Program-made: the position numbers and the translations under genes
The notes under the pieces: generated by a model
Told to the model about the DNA's origin: nothing
The model's database searches: none
Seen by the model: the letters and a program-made list of their open reading frames with translations, nothing else
Source: an uncultured Candidatus Binatia bacterium
Lineage (GTDB): Bacteria; Desulfobacterota; Binatia; UBA9968; JAJDTQ01
Length of the DNA stretch: 64,000 bases
Reading direction: 5' to 3'
Assembly (NCBI GenBank): GCA_958295985.1
Contig: OY282432.1
Coordinates: forward strand, 3,257,001-3,321,000
Shown: in pieces, positions 25,058 to 34,097 of the stretch
How the letters are laid out: each line of letters opens with the position of its first letter
Numbering within the stretch: the first letter of the stretch is position 1

Positions 25058-26029
25058 CTACAGGCCCTCAAGTTTCCGGAGGGTCTCGGCGTAGTCCGCC
25101 AGGGCCTTGTCGAGGGGGTAGTCGGGCTCAAAGCCCAGTTGCTCCGATGCGCGCGAGAGATCGGTCAGGATCCGGGTCTCCGGATAGGCCATGGGATTGC
25201 TGCCCTTCACCAGCCTCACCCCGGACTCCGGGAACTGCTTCTTCAGCTCCGCGAGGATGTCGTCGCCGTTGACCATGCCGCTGCAACCGATGTGGAAGAG
25301 CCGGTCTTTGTGCTCCGGCTTCAGCGCGGCGAGAACGGTCGCCTTGGCCGCGTCCTTCCCGTAGAGGATCTCCGTGGGTCCATAGGGCCATTTTATGGCG
25401 GCGTCCTCGCCCTTCAGCGCGGCGCGGATCATTTGCTGGATCCCCTGCTCACGGGTCGCCTTCATGGTGGTGGGCGACGGGCCGTAGAGTCCCCCCACGT
25501 AGCGGACGCACACGAACTCGAACCCGTACATCCTGGAGTAGGTGTTGCCGAGGAACTCCGAACCGCCCTTGGTGGCGGCGTAGACCGATGGCGGATTGAT
25601 CGGGATGGTCTCGTCGATCTTCTGAAGACCCTCCCCCAGCGAGCCCAGATAGACCGTGCCGGAGCTGGGGAAGGTGATTCGCGGGACGTTTTCGAGGCGC
25701 GCCGCCTCGAGCACGTTCACGGTGCCCATGAGATTCAGGCGCACGCCGGTATAGGGGCGCCGCTGCACTTCCTCGCCGAGGAACGCCGCCAGATGGATGA
25801 TCTGGCCCACGTCGTGGTCGCGAACCGCGCTCAGGAGCTGCGGCAGGTCGAGGATGTCGCCGCGCACCGTTTCCACCGACGCCGGATCGACTCCGACCGC
25901 GTTGAGCAACCGCTCGTTGACCGCCACGTCGAAGATCACCGGGCGCTCGCCGCGCTCCTGCAGCATCCCCACCACATAGGCGCCCACAAGACCGGTACCC
26001 CCGGTCACCAGAATGCTCTTCTGTGCCAT
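25058..26029 (-). CDS. NAD-dependent epimerase/dehydratase (extended SDR)
   Basis: A 323-residue extended short-chain dehydrogenase. The NAD-binding motif is TGGTGLVGAYVV (residues 9-20), the catalytic residues are in the FPSSGTVY segment and the YAATKG motif, and the Rossmann acidic residue is in VIFDVAV. Members act on nucleotide sugars or on other hydroxy or keto substrates. The EILYGKDAAKATVLAALK region is common to nucleotide-sugar epimerases, but no glycan cluster is nearby. An intergenic palindromic element lies between its start and the next gene. Confidence 0.85.
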   Translation of the reverse strand: MAQKSILVTGGTGLVGAYVVGMLQERGERPVIFDVAVNERLLNAVGVDPASVETVRGDILDLPQLLSAVRDHDVGQIIHLAAFLGEEVQRRPYTGVRLNLMGTVNVLEAARLENVPRITFPSSGTVYLGSLGEGLQKIDETIPINPPSVYAATKGGSEFLGNTYSRMYGFEFVCVRYVGGLYGPSPTTMKATREQGIQQMIRAALKGEDAAIKWPYGPTEILYGKDAAKATVLAALKPEHKDRLFHIGCSGMVNGDDILAELKKQFPESGVRLVKGSNPMAYPETRILTDLSRASEQLGFEPDYPLDKALADYAETLRKLEGL

Positions 26030-26087
26030 TCACTTCCTCCCGACAACGATGATCCCGGGCCTGACGGGCCGGTCCATTCGCGCGACA

Positions 26088-26146
26088 ACGGGCGCGGGCG
26101 GGTTCCGAACCCGCCCCCTGAAGCAGCCTCATCCGGGCGCCGGCGC
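26088..26146. repeat. Intergenic palindromic repeat (GGGCGGGTT type), copy 1
   Basis: The core GGGCGGGTT-CCG-AACCCGCCC is a perfect nine-base hairpin at 26096-26116. The longer element, running on to the shared CAGCCTC and GTCCGG or ATCCGG sequence, is about 80 percent alike by eye to that at 53594-53653. Shorter relatives lie at 58589-58607 and 61392-61417. Confidence 0.65.
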
Positions 26147-26177
26147 AACCCGAATGCGAGGTTTCCCCACCGGGAAA

Positions 26178-26996
26178 CTACGGAAACATGTACTCCACGG
26201 GCGGCGATTCGAAATCCGTCTCCACCGTGCCGGTCCCTGGAACCTCCTTGGCCACCGAGATGATCTCCTCCTGCAACGCGGGCTGGGTCAGTATCCCGGA
26301 GACGTGCACCACTCCGTCCGTCGCCCGTACACGCACGTTCAGATTCCGCGTCTTGGGCGACACGATCAGCGCCGCCTGAACCCGCGACGTCAGTGACAGA
26401 TCCACAAACGCCCGCTCGGACTCCGCGGTCTTCTGGTACTCGGCGCTCCGGGCCGCGTCCTCGATCAACCGGGCCACCGTGTCGACGGTCATCTGCCCGA
26501 CGTTCAGGACCAGGTCGTAGCGCGACGGATCGCGCCAGTCCGCGCCGAAGATGGCTTCCATGCGCCGGGAACGCGCCTTGTTGACGCTTTCCACGAAACG
26601 CCGGCCGCCGGCCTCGTCGAGCCCTTCCCGCTCCCGCACCTTTTCCACCTGGTACTCCACCGGCGCCGTCAGCAGCACCTTGAGCGCGTGGCTCACGCCC
26701 GGCAGGAGTTCCTGGCCCATGTGGCCGTGGTATACGAGCTCGCCATCGCGGGCCATTTCGCACATGGCGGCCTGGAGCGTGATGCGATACAACCGGAGAC
26801 TCTCGCGCCAGCGCTCCCACCAGTGCGGTCCCGATTCCAGTACCTCTTCGTATTTGGCCTCGGGAATACCGTAGCGGTTGCTCGCCTCGATCAGCACCTC
26901 ACGGTCCACGCACGGGTAGCCCAAATCCCCGGCAACCCGCTCGGCAACCTCCGGACCCGCGCCAAACGCGCCACGAATGATCGTGATAATCGGCAT
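26178..26996 (-). CDS. Cytidylate-kinase-like protein fused to a BON domain
   Basis: A 272-residue protein. The N-terminal about 195 residues match the cytidylate-kinase-like family: the phosphate-binding region IIRGAFGAGPEVAERVAGDLG, then CVDREVLIEAS and a lid-like stretch KVREREGLDEAGGRRFVESVNKAR. In the P-loop the usual GSGG is GAGP. The C-terminal part (about 200-265) is a BON domain (RVQAALIVSPKTRNLNVRVRATDGVVHVSG). BON domains usually bind membranes or ligands and are rarely joined to this kinase. The ATG at 26996 has AAAGGAGG seven bases upstream. Function may be sensory rather than metabolic. Confidence 0.75.
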   Translation of the reverse strand: MPIITIIRGAFGAGPEVAERVAGDLGYPCVDREVLIEASNRYGIPEAKYEEVLESGPHWWERWRESLRLYRITLQAAMCEMARDGELVYHGHMGQELLPGVSHALKVLLTAPVEYQVEKVREREGLDEAGGRRFVESVNKARSRRMEAIFGADWRDPSRYDLVLNVGQMTVDTVARLIEDAARSAEYQKTAESERAFVDLSLTSRVQAALIVSPKTRNLNVRVRATDGVVHVSGILTQPALQEEIISVAKEVPGTGTVETDFESPPVEYMFP

Positions 26997-27192
26997 GGGC
27001 TTTCCTCCTTTCGGCTCTGTTGTCAACCGCGGCCGAAGCCGTGACCCGTCCTGTTACTAAACTAAACCGTCTCGTATGACGTTGCAAGATAAAACAGGCT
27101 GATTCAGACCCTTTGCACCGACGCCGAAACGAAGAATGTTGTGCCGCTAACCGGCTTTTGTTACACGTTCACTGACCCAACAGGCTTCCCGC

Positions 27193-28311
27193 ATGACTCC
27201 CAAGGAAAAACTGCTGGCGCTTCGGGACGAGTTGCGACAGACGTTCCTGGAACGCGGCGAGCTCATCGACGGCGCCCTCGCGGCTCTGCTCTCGGCCCAG
27301 AACCTGCTGATCATCGGCCCGCCGGGCACGGCCAAGTCCATGCTGGCCGACGAGTTGTGCCGCCGTATCGAGGGCGCCGACTACTTCCAGTGGCTGCTGA
27401 CCCGTTTCACCGCGCCCGAGGAGCTCTTCGGCGCGGTCAGCCTCAAGGGGCTGGAGCAGGACGACTACCGGCGGGTCACCACCCACAAGCTGCCCGAGGC
27501 CCACATCGCCTTTCTGGACGAGGTCTTCAAGGCCAATTCTTCGATCCTCAACTCGATCCTGTCCATCATCAACGAGCGCCGGTTCCACAACGGCCGACAC
27601 GTCCACGACGTACCGCTCATTACCCTGTTCGGCGCCAGCAACGAGCTGCCCGAGGACGACGAGCTCACGGCGTTGTACGACCGCTTCCTGCTCCGGTTCG
27701 TGGTGGACTACATCCAGGAAGACTACCGCTTCCTGCGCATGCTCGAGGCGCCGGCGCGAAAAGCCCAGGTCCGCCTCACCCTCGAAGACCTCAACCAGAT
27801 GCAGCGCGAGGCGGACGCGCAGCCGGTCCCCGGCCACGTCCACCGAACCATGGCCGAGATCCGCCGACAGCTCGGCAAGAAACAGATCGTCGCCTCCGAC
27901 CGGCGTTACCGTCGTTCCCTGGCGCTGATGAAGGCGCACTCGTATCTGGCGGGCGACGCGCAGGTCTCGGACCGGAGTCTCCTCTTCCTGGAGCACGTCC
28001 TGTGGCGGGAGCCGTCCGAACGCGCCGACGTCGGCGCCGCCATCCGCGAGATCGTGCTCGGTTACGAGCAGGAGGCGCAGGAACTCCTGTACCAGGCCCG
28101 GGAGATCGGGGAATACGTGCAACGCCCGTGGGAAACCGGAGAGCTGCGCTCCCAGGCCCTCATCGAGGGACATACCAAGCTCCGCAACATCCTCGCCCGG
28201 GTCGACCAGATCCTCGAGAAGGCAGCCGATTCGGACCGTCCCCCGGGTCGGGTGGAGGGCATGCGGGACGAGATCCAGACCCTTCAGAAGCGCCTGCTGG
28301 AGGGCTTGTAG
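27193..28311 (+). CDS. MoxR-family AAA+ ATPase (RavA/CoxD-like)
   Basis: A 372-residue MoxR ATPase. Walker A is GPPGTAKSMLADEL (residues 39-52), Walker B is AHIAFLDEVFKAN near residue 110, sensor 1 is LFGASNELPED and the arginine finger is in ALYDRFLLRFVVD. MoxR ATPases work with von Willebrand A-domain partners as chaperones that insert cofactors or help assemble complexes. The partner follows with a one-base overlap. RavA/ViaA and the CO-dehydrogenase CoxD/CoxE pairs share this layout. It is divergent from the kinase-BON gene. Confidence 0.9.
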   Translation: MTPKEKLLALRDELRQTFLERGELIDGALAALLSAQNLLIIGPPGTAKSMLADELCRRIEGADYFQWLLTRFTAPEELFGAVSLKGLEQDDYRRVTTHKLPEAHIAFLDEVFKANSSILNSILSIINERRFHNGRHVHDVPLITLFGASNELPEDDELTALYDRFLLRFVVDYIQEDYRFLRMLEAPARKAQVRLTLEDLNQMQREADAQPVPGHVHRTMAEIRRQLGKKQIVASDRRYRRSLALMKAHSYLAGDAQVSDRSLLFLEHVLWREPSERADVGAAIREIVLGYEQEAQELLYQAREIGEYVQRPWETGELRSQALIEGHTKLRNILARVDQILEKAADSDRPPGRVEGMRDEIQTLQKRLLEGL

Positions 28312-29891
28312 TGGCCGGCCGGACCCCGAAGAAGAAGGCCCCCCGGAAAGCCTCGGCGCCTCCCGTTCTGCCCGACAACGCCAACTGGATCGAGAGCGAC
28401 CGCTACGACCGGCACGCTTACGGGCAGCTTCGCCGGGACGCCGCCTCCCTGCAAGAGCTGGAGCGGGCCGGCCAGGCGTTCGTCCCCCACTTCCCCTCGC
28501 TCCTCCGGGACGTCTTCTGCCTGCTGTTCAAGTACAACGTCGTCTTCGCCGGCGAATCCGACGTGCTGCCCAGCGCGGCAATCAACCGGACCCTGCTGAC
28601 CGCGCTGCACGACGGTGAAGTGGGCCGCCTCCTGAGGGAGGTCACCCGGCTGGACGAGGGCAAGGCCGGCCTGTGCACGCTGCTGGTGGGCGAAGGGATC
28701 CTGGCCATGCTCAAGTCGGAGAAGCCGTGGACGCGCCACGACATGATGGACACCTGGAAGCTGCGGCAGCAGGAAGAGGACTTCCGCAAGACCCGGGAGA
28801 TGCTGGAACACGCCGGCGAGCTGGGCGAGCAGGAGGAGGGCGCCGGCAAGGAGGAAGCGCTGGCCGAAATCGAGGAGCGGCTAAAGAGCAGGCTCCGCGG
28901 GGACGCGGCCTCCATCCGGCAAAAGCAGCGGCAGTTGACGGAGGACCTGGACCGGGTCGGGAGCGAGGCTCAGGCGCGGGTGCAGGCCTCGGCCATCCGC
29001 GCCGCCCAGCAGCTCGACGAAGCGGTGGAGGAAGCGGAACGCTGGGGCAGCGCCGTGGGGTCGGGAGGACGCCTCCCCGCGGACCGGCGGCTCGAACTGA
29101 GCCGCCGGCTGGCCGGCAACGACAAGCTCAAGAAGCTCATCCGCATGGTGGGCAGGATAAGGTCCCACGCACTGGCGTTGCGGAAACGCACCTTCGAGCG
29201 GGCCAACGAGGAGCTCTATTCGGTGGAACAGGGAGGCGCCCTGGAGCGCCTGCTGCCGCAGGAGCTGGTGACGCTGCACCACCCGTTGCTGCACCGGGAC
29301 TTTCAGCGCCGGCTGCTGGAGAACGAGCTGTTGCAGTACTCGCTCCGGGGCATGGAAGAGAAACGCAAGGGTCCGGTGGTGGTGTGCCTGGACGGCAGTT
29401 CCTCCATGGCAGGCGACAAGGAGATCTGGTCCAAGGCCGTCACCCTGACCCTGCTGGAGCTTACACGCCGCCAGCGCAGACCGTTCCGCTCCATCTGCTT
29501 TTCCTCCAGGGACACCGCCCTGCACGTCCTGGACATGACCACCCGCCGGGGCAACGACGTGGAGCCGGACAAGCTCATGGATCTCGCGGAACACTTCCCC
29601 GGAGGCGGGACCGACTTCGAGACGCCGCTGGACGCCGCCCTGGAGTGCCTGAAGAAATCGCGATATAAAAAGGGGGACATCGTTTTCATCACGGATGGGG
29701 AGTGCCAGGTTTCGCCGGAGTGGGCGGAACGCTTCCGCAAGGAAAAGGACCGGCTGAGCTTCTCGCTGTTCTCCATCCTCATCGACATCGGCTCCAGCTC
29801 CCTTGGCACCCTGGAAGAGTTCAGCGACCGGATCACGACCATCACGCAACTCACCAGCGAAGGCGCAAAGGATCTGTTCATTCGATTCTGA
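28311..29891 (+). CDS. VWA-domain protein, ViaA/CoxE-like partner of the MoxR ATPase
   Basis: A 526-residue protein. The start is a GTG at 28311 that overlaps the MoxR stop by one base, which implies translational coupling. The N-terminus is basic (RTPKKKAPRKAS). A charged, probably coiled-coil region spans about residues 150-235. The VWA domain occupies about residues 355-526 with the metal site CLDGSSSMAG (DxSxS), a threonine in FPGGGTDFETPL and an aspartate in VFITDGEC. PQELVTLHHPLLHRDFQRRL before the domain is typical of ViaA. A link to maturation of the molybdenum hydroxylase at 8.5 kb is possible but unproven. Confidence 0.88.
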   Translation: MAGRTPKKKAPRKASAPPVLPDNANWIESDRYDRHAYGQLRRDAASLQELERAGQAFVPHFPSLLRDVFCLLFKYNVVFAGESDVLPSAAINRTLLTALHDGEVGRLLREVTRLDEGKAGLCTLLVGEGILAMLKSEKPWTRHDMMDTWKLRQQEEDFRKTREMLEHAGELGEQEEGAGKEEALAEIEERLKSRLRGDAASIRQKQRQLTEDLDRVGSEAQARVQASAIRAAQQLDEAVEEAERWGSAVGSGGRLPADRRLELSRRLAGNDKLKKLIRMVGRIRSHALALRKRTFERANEELYSVEQGGALERLLPQELVTLHHPLLHRDFQRRLLENELLQYSLRGMEEKRKGPVVVCLDGSSSMAGDKEIWSKAVTLTLLELTRRQRRPFRSICFSSRDTALHVLDMTTRRGNDVEPDKLMDLAEHFPGGGTDFETPLDAALECLKKSRYKKGDIVFITDGECQVSPEWAERFRKEKDRLSFSLFSILIDIGSSSLGTLEEFSDRITTITQLTSEGAKDLFIRF

Positions 29892-29909
29892 CATCGTCGG
29901 GAGAACCCC

Positions 29910-30869
29910 ATGACCCAAAAGCTCAACTTCGGCATCCTGTTACCCACCCGCGGAGTCATCCTGGCCAAGACCGCGGTCCCGGACCTCAGCCCGGTCTTCA
30001 ACCTGGCCGGCGCGGTCGAGAAGGCCGGGTACGACTCGGTGTGGATCGGCGACAGCGTCACCGCCAAGTCGCGGCTGGAGGTCATCAGCACCCTCGGAGC
30101 GCTGGCGGTGAAGACCGAGCGGGTCAGGATCGGCACCGCGGTGCTGCTGGCGGCCATGCGCAACCCGGTGGTGCTGGCCCAGGCCCTGGCCAGCGTCGAC
30201 GTGTTGTGCCGGGGGCGCCTGGTGGTGGGCGTGGGCGTGTCCCGCAACGACAAGATGTTCGAGGAGGAGTACACGGCCTGCGGCGTTCCCTTCAACCAGA
30301 AGGCGGGGCGTCTCAACCAGGTGCTCAAGATCATGAAGCTTCTGTGGGCAGAGGACAACGTCACCCACGCCAACAAGTACTACACCGTCGAGAATCTCTC
30401 GCTGCTGCCCAAGCCGGTGCAGCGGCCCGGAATCCCTCTATGGGTGTCGAGCAACGACGTGGACAGCGGACTCAAGCGGGCCGCCCTCTACGGCGACGCC
30501 TGGATCACCAACATCCCCTCGCTGCCGGTGTTCGAGGAATCCCGAAAGAAGCTCGAAGACTTCGCCAGCGACGCCGGACGCAACCCCGACGACATCCACC
30601 GCTGCCTGTACCTCACCATCCACATGGACCCGGACGCCGACAAGGCCCGCAGGGAGGGCAGCGCGTTCCTGGAGGCCTACTATCACAAGACCTACGAGGA
30701 GGTCTCCGCGCAACTCGTGGTCAAGGCCGGCGGCACAAACGAAGTGGTGGACTTCATCAACGACTACGCGGAAGCGGGGATACAGACCTTTATCGTCCGT
30801 TTCGCCGCCAAGGACCAGTTCCAGCACCTCGACGTCTGCAGCGAGCACGTCATGCCGCACTTCCGGTAA
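29910..30869 (+). CDS. LLM-class flavin-dependent oxidoreductase
   Basis: A 319-residue member of the bacterial-luciferase-like family, which uses reduced FMN or F420. Family landmarks are VEKAGYDSVWIGDSVTAKSRLE near residue 35, RVRIGTAVLLAAMRNPVVLAQALASVD, GRLVVGVGVSRN near residue 105 and PVQRPGIPLWVSSND. It may be an F420-dependent or FMNH2-dependent oxidoreductase; F420 and FMN types cannot be told apart here. It starts 18 bases after the VWA gene and is followed 33 bases later by a FAD monooxygenase, so it could belong to either unit. Confidence 0.88.
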   Translation: MTQKLNFGILLPTRGVILAKTAVPDLSPVFNLAGAVEKAGYDSVWIGDSVTAKSRLEVISTLGALAVKTERVRIGTAVLLAAMRNPVVLAQALASVDVLCRGRLVVGVGVSRNDKMFEEEYTACGVPFNQKAGRLNQVLKIMKLLWAEDNVTHANKYYTVENLSLLPKPVQRPGIPLWVSSNDVDSGLKRAALYGDAWITNIPSLPVFEESRKKLEDFASDAGRNPDDIHRCLYLTIHMDPDADKARREGSAFLEAYYHKTYEEVSAQLVVKAGGTNEVVDFINDYAEAGIQTFIVRFAAKDQFQHLDVCSEHVMPHFR

Positions 30870-30902
30870 ACGGAAGCAACCGGGTGTCCCGTACCGGGTG
30901 AC

Positions 30903-32093
30903 ATGAACGCCGATCGCGTGCTGGTGGCGGGAGCCGGACCCGTGGGGCTCGTGGCGGCGCTGCACCTGGCTCAACATGAGGTGCCGGTGACCGTGCTGGA
31001 GGCGGAGCCGGCACTGCCGGAGACCCTGCGAGCCTCCACTTTCCACCCGCCCACCCTTGACATGCTGGCGCCCACCGGGGTTCTGGAAGCCTTCCTGGCC
31101 ATGGGGTTCAAGGCACCCACCGTCCAGTACCGCGAGCGTGCGGGCTGCATCGCGGAGTTCGACTTCGGACAGATCGCCGACGTCACCGCGCACCCGTACC
31201 GGCTTCAGTGCGAGCAGTTCAAGCTCAACCGGCTGTTGTACGAAAAGCTTGCGGACCTGCCCGGCGCCGAGGTGCTCTTCTCCAGTGAGGTGACCGGGGT
31301 GGAAGAAGCCGCCGCGTCCGTCACCGCGGTGGTGGCGCAAGGCCGCGCCACCCGGCGCTTCCGCGGCCGGTTCCTGGTGGGCGCCGACGGTGCCCGCAGC
31401 AACGTCCGGAAGTCCCTGGACATCCCCTTCGACGGGTTCACGTGGCCGGAGCGGTTCCTGGTGGTGAGCACGCCCTTCCCGTTCGAGGACCACTTTGCCG
31501 GGCTCGCGCCGGTGAGCTACTTCGCCGATCCTGAGGAGTGGTTCTTCCTGCTGCGGGTACCGGGACTCTGGCGGGTGATGTTCCCTACCCGGCCGGAAGA
31601 GAGCGACGCCTCGGTGCTGAGCGACGCCAGCGTCGAGCGGCGGCTCCAGCGGGTGCTTCCGGCCGGGCAGCCCTACCCGGTCCGGCACAGGACGCTCTAC
31701 CCGGTGCACCAGCGGGTGGCCGGGCGCTACCGCCGGGGGCGCGCGTTCCTCGCCGGCGACGCGGCGCACATCAACAATCCCCTGGGCGGCATGGGCATGA
31801 ACGGCGGCATCCACGACGGCTACAACCTGGCGCACAGGCTCGTGCGGGTGTGGCGCGAAGAGGCGCCGGCCTCGGAGCTCGACGGCTACGATCGACAGCG
31901 CCGGCCCATCGCGCTGGAATACGCCAACGTCCACTCCACCAGCAACAAGCTGAACCTGGAGGCCCGCGACCCGGAACGGCAGCAACAGTTTCGCCGTGCC
32001 ATGCGTGAGACCGCCGCGGACCCGAAGAAATCCTACGAGTACCTGCTGCGGATCTCGATGATCGCCAGCCTCAGGACCGCCGCCAGGCTGTAG
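30903..32093 (+). CDS. FAD-dependent aromatic-ring monooxygenase (PheA/TfdB class A type)
   Basis: A 396-residue class A flavoprotein hydroxylase. The ADP-binding motif is VLVAGAGPVGLVAALHLA at residues 6-23 with the ribose-binding glutamate in VLEAEPA. The DG motif is VGADGARSNVRK near residue 160 and the GD motif is AFLAGDAAHINNPLGGMGMN near residue 285. It lacks the C-terminal thioredoxin-like domain of true phenol hydroxylases, so it is nearer the short p-hydroxybenzoate or salicylate hydroxylase size. Substrate unknown; an aromatic or polyketide-like compound is likely. Confidence 0.88.
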   Translation: MNADRVLVAGAGPVGLVAALHLAQHEVPVTVLEAEPALPETLRASTFHPPTLDMLAPTGVLEAFLAMGFKAPTVQYRERAGCIAEFDFGQIADVTAHPYRLQCEQFKLNRLLYEKLADLPGAEVLFSSEVTGVEEAAASVTAVVAQGRATRRFRGRFLVGADGARSNVRKSLDIPFDGFTWPERFLVVSTPFPFEDHFAGLAPVSYFADPEEWFFLLRVPGLWRVMFPTRPEESDASVLSDASVERRLQRVLPAGQPYPVRHRTLYPVHQRVAGRYRRGRAFLAGDAAHINNPLGGMGMNGGIHDGYNLAHRLVRVWREEAPASELDGYDRQRRPIALEYANVHSTSNKLNLEARDPERQQQFRRAMRETAADPKKSYEYLLRISMIASLRTAARL

Positions 32094-32220
32094 CATCCCG
32101 GCGGCAGGCCCGGATGCCGCGGACTTGCTTGACAGAACGCGTTGCCGTCGTCAGATTAGCCTCTGGTCCGGCCCGCCTGCCTGCCGGCCCACGGACGCGA
32201 CCGCTGAGACGGAGACCCGA

Positions 32221-33030
32221 ATGCCCAAGATCCTGACGCAGGAACAAGTGGACGCCTATCATCGCGAGGGATTCCTGTTCCCCGTCCGCATCGTGGACAG
32301 GGAATCCGCGCGGGAGCTCAGACGAAAACTCGAGGACGTGGAGCGGGCCATCGGCGGGGAAGTACAAGACCGCTACCGCATCAAGGCCCACCTCCCCTTC
32401 CCCTGGCTCAACGAGTTGATCCGCCATCCGCGCATGCTCGACGCGGTGGAGGACATCCTCGGTCCGAACATCCTGTGTTGGGGTTCCAGCTTCTTCACCA
32501 AGAACGCCCACGACCCCCGCTTCGTCTCCTGGCACCAGGACACCACCTACTACGGCCTGGAGCCCCGGGAGACCCTGACCGCCTGGTTCGCCTTCACCGA
32601 CAGCACCGTCGAGAGCGGCTGCATGCGGGTGCTGGCGGGCTCCCAGGCCCAGGGCGCACGCCGGCACGTGGAGACCTTCGCGGAGCACAACCTCCTCTCC
32701 AGAGGCCAGACCGTGGAGGGCGTGGACGAGTCCCAGGCAGTGGACGTGGAGTTGGAGGCCGGCGAGATCTCCTTCCACAGCGAGACTACGATCCACGGCT
32801 CCAATCCCAACGAGTCGGACGACCGGCGTCTGGGGTACTCGATCCATTTCATCGCGCCGCACGTGCGCCAGACGCTGTTCGACCATGCCAGTGCGGCGCT
32901 GCTGCGCGGCGCCGACACCCACGGCTACTGGGAGCCCGAGCCGGTGGCGAAAGGGGACTTCGACCCGGAATGCCTGGCCGCTCTCGACCGCAACCACCGG
33001 CAGTACAAGGCCAACAAGCAGGAGGGTTGA
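32221..33030 (+). CDS. Phytanoyl-CoA dioxygenase family protein (Fe(II)/2-oxoglutarate oxygenase)
   Basis: A 269-residue non-heme iron oxygenase. The iron-binding HxD is in SWHQDTTYYGL near residue 103, the distal histidine is in ISFHSETTIHGSNPN near residue 185, and the 2-oxoglutarate arginine follows in DDRRLGYSIHF. The family hydroxylates CoA esters or small molecules such as ectoine or halogenated natural products. The start at 32221 is preferred to one at 32125; a TTGACA lies at 32129 without a good -10. It overlaps the SDR gene by one base (TGATG). Confidence 0.88.
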   Translation: MPKILTQEQVDAYHREGFLFPVRIVDRESARELRRKLEDVERAIGGEVQDRYRIKAHLPFPWLNELIRHPRMLDAVEDILGPNILCWGSSFFTKNAHDPRFVSWHQDTTYYGLEPRETLTAWFAFTDSTVESGCMRVLAGSQAQGARRHVETFAEHNLLSRGQTVEGVDESQAVDVELEAGEISFHSETTIHGSNPNESDDRRLGYSIHFIAPHVRQTLFDHASAALLRGADTHGYWEPEPVAKGDFDPECLAALDRNHRQYKANKQEG

Positions 33031-33878
33031 TGCCGGACAAGCCGTTGAGCAACAAGGTCGTCATCATCACCGGAGGCGCCGGCGGCATGGGCACGGTCAT
33101 GACGCTGGCCCTGCTCGAGGACGGCGCCCGCGTGGCGGTCGTCGACAACCGGGAGGAGCGGGTCCAGGCCATGGCCCGCGGCACCGCGGGCGTAGCCGGC
33201 GAAGGAGCGCTCATCACCCTCACCGCCGACATCACCCAGGCGGATGACTGCGAGCGGGCGACCCACGCGGTGCTCGACCGGTTCGGACGCATGGACGCGC
33301 TGGTCAACGCCGCCGGCATCGGCATGCAGACCGTACGCGCCAACTACATGAACGAGCCCGTGCGTTTCTGGGAAGTGGAGCCCGACCGCTGGCAATCGGT
33401 CATGGACGTCAACTGGAAGGGGGCCTTCCTGATGGCCCGTGCGGTCACCCCGCACCTGGTGGAGCAGGGATCCGGGCGCATCGTCAACGTGACCACCAGC
33501 CTCGACACCATGTTCCGCGGCGCCTACACGCCCTACGGCATGTCCAAGGCCGCGCTGGAAGCCGCCACCGCAAGCTGGGCCAAGGACCTGGAAGACAGCG
33601 GCGTAACCGTCAACGTGCTGGTTCCCGGCGGCCCCACCAACACGAGTTTCATCCCCGACAACGCCCCCTTCGACCGCGCCGGGCTGGTCCAGCCCGAGGT
33701 CATGGCCGCACCCGTCCGCTGGCTCGTGTCCGACGCGTCCCAGGGCATTACCGGCTGTCGCTTCGTGGGCAAAGACTGGGACACGACCCTGGAGCCGGAC
33801 GAAGCCGCCAGGGCCGCCTGCCGTCCCGCGGCCTGGCAGGACCTCGTCTCGCAGGCGGTCTGGCCCGCCAGGAAGTAG
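33030..33878 (+). CDS. Short-chain dehydrogenase/reductase (classical SDR)
   Basis: A 282-residue classical SDR. The cofactor motif is TGGAGGMGTVM (residues 14-24), the NNAG position reads VNAAGIG near residue 95, the catalytic serine is in VNVTTSLD and the YxxxK is YGMSKAA near residue 170. VNVLVPGGPTNTS is the usual substrate-loop start. Asp in VAVVDNREER suggests a preference for NAD. It is translationally coupled to the phytanoyl-CoA dioxygenase gene, so the two probably act in sequence: hydroxylation and then oxidation of the new alcohol. Confidence 0.88.
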   Translation: MPDKPLSNKVVIITGGAGGMGTVMTLALLEDGARVAVVDNREERVQAMARGTAGVAGEGALITLTADITQADDCERATHAVLDRFGRMDALVNAAGIGMQTVRANYMNEPVRFWEVEPDRWQSVMDVNWKGAFLMARAVTPHLVEQGSGRIVNVTTSLDTMFRGAYTPYGMSKAALEAATASWAKDLEDSGVTVNVLVPGGPTNTSFIPDNAPFDRAGLVQPEVMAAPVRWLVSDASQGITGCRFVGKDWDTTLEPDEAARAACRPAAWQDLVSQAVWPARK

Positions 33879-33897
33879 CTTCCATCATCCCCTCTCG

Positions 33898-33936
33898 CCG
33901 TCATCCCCGCGAAACGGCTCTTCGCGGGGATGACGG
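33898..33936. terminator. Perfect 16-base inverted repeat after the SDR gene
   Basis: CCGTCATCCCCGCGAA and TTCGCGGGGATGACGG are perfect arms around a seven-base loop (ACGGCTC). It lies 20 bases after the SDR stop and probably ends that transcript, though no T tract follows. It belongs to the same GTCAT-CCCGCGAA repeat family as the elements near 431 and 60153. Confidence 0.6.
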
Positions 33937-34097
33937 ATGCGGGACCTGATCCATCCTGATTTTGTTTGATGTGCCCGGTGGCTTTTGATAAGGGTCGGCT
34001 CTCGGGTCCGGTGGCCCACCTTCTTCGTTCGAGTTTGGGTTTGCTGACGAATTCGACGATTTGGCGAGTCAACGTTCGAAAACAGGAGGGATAACCG

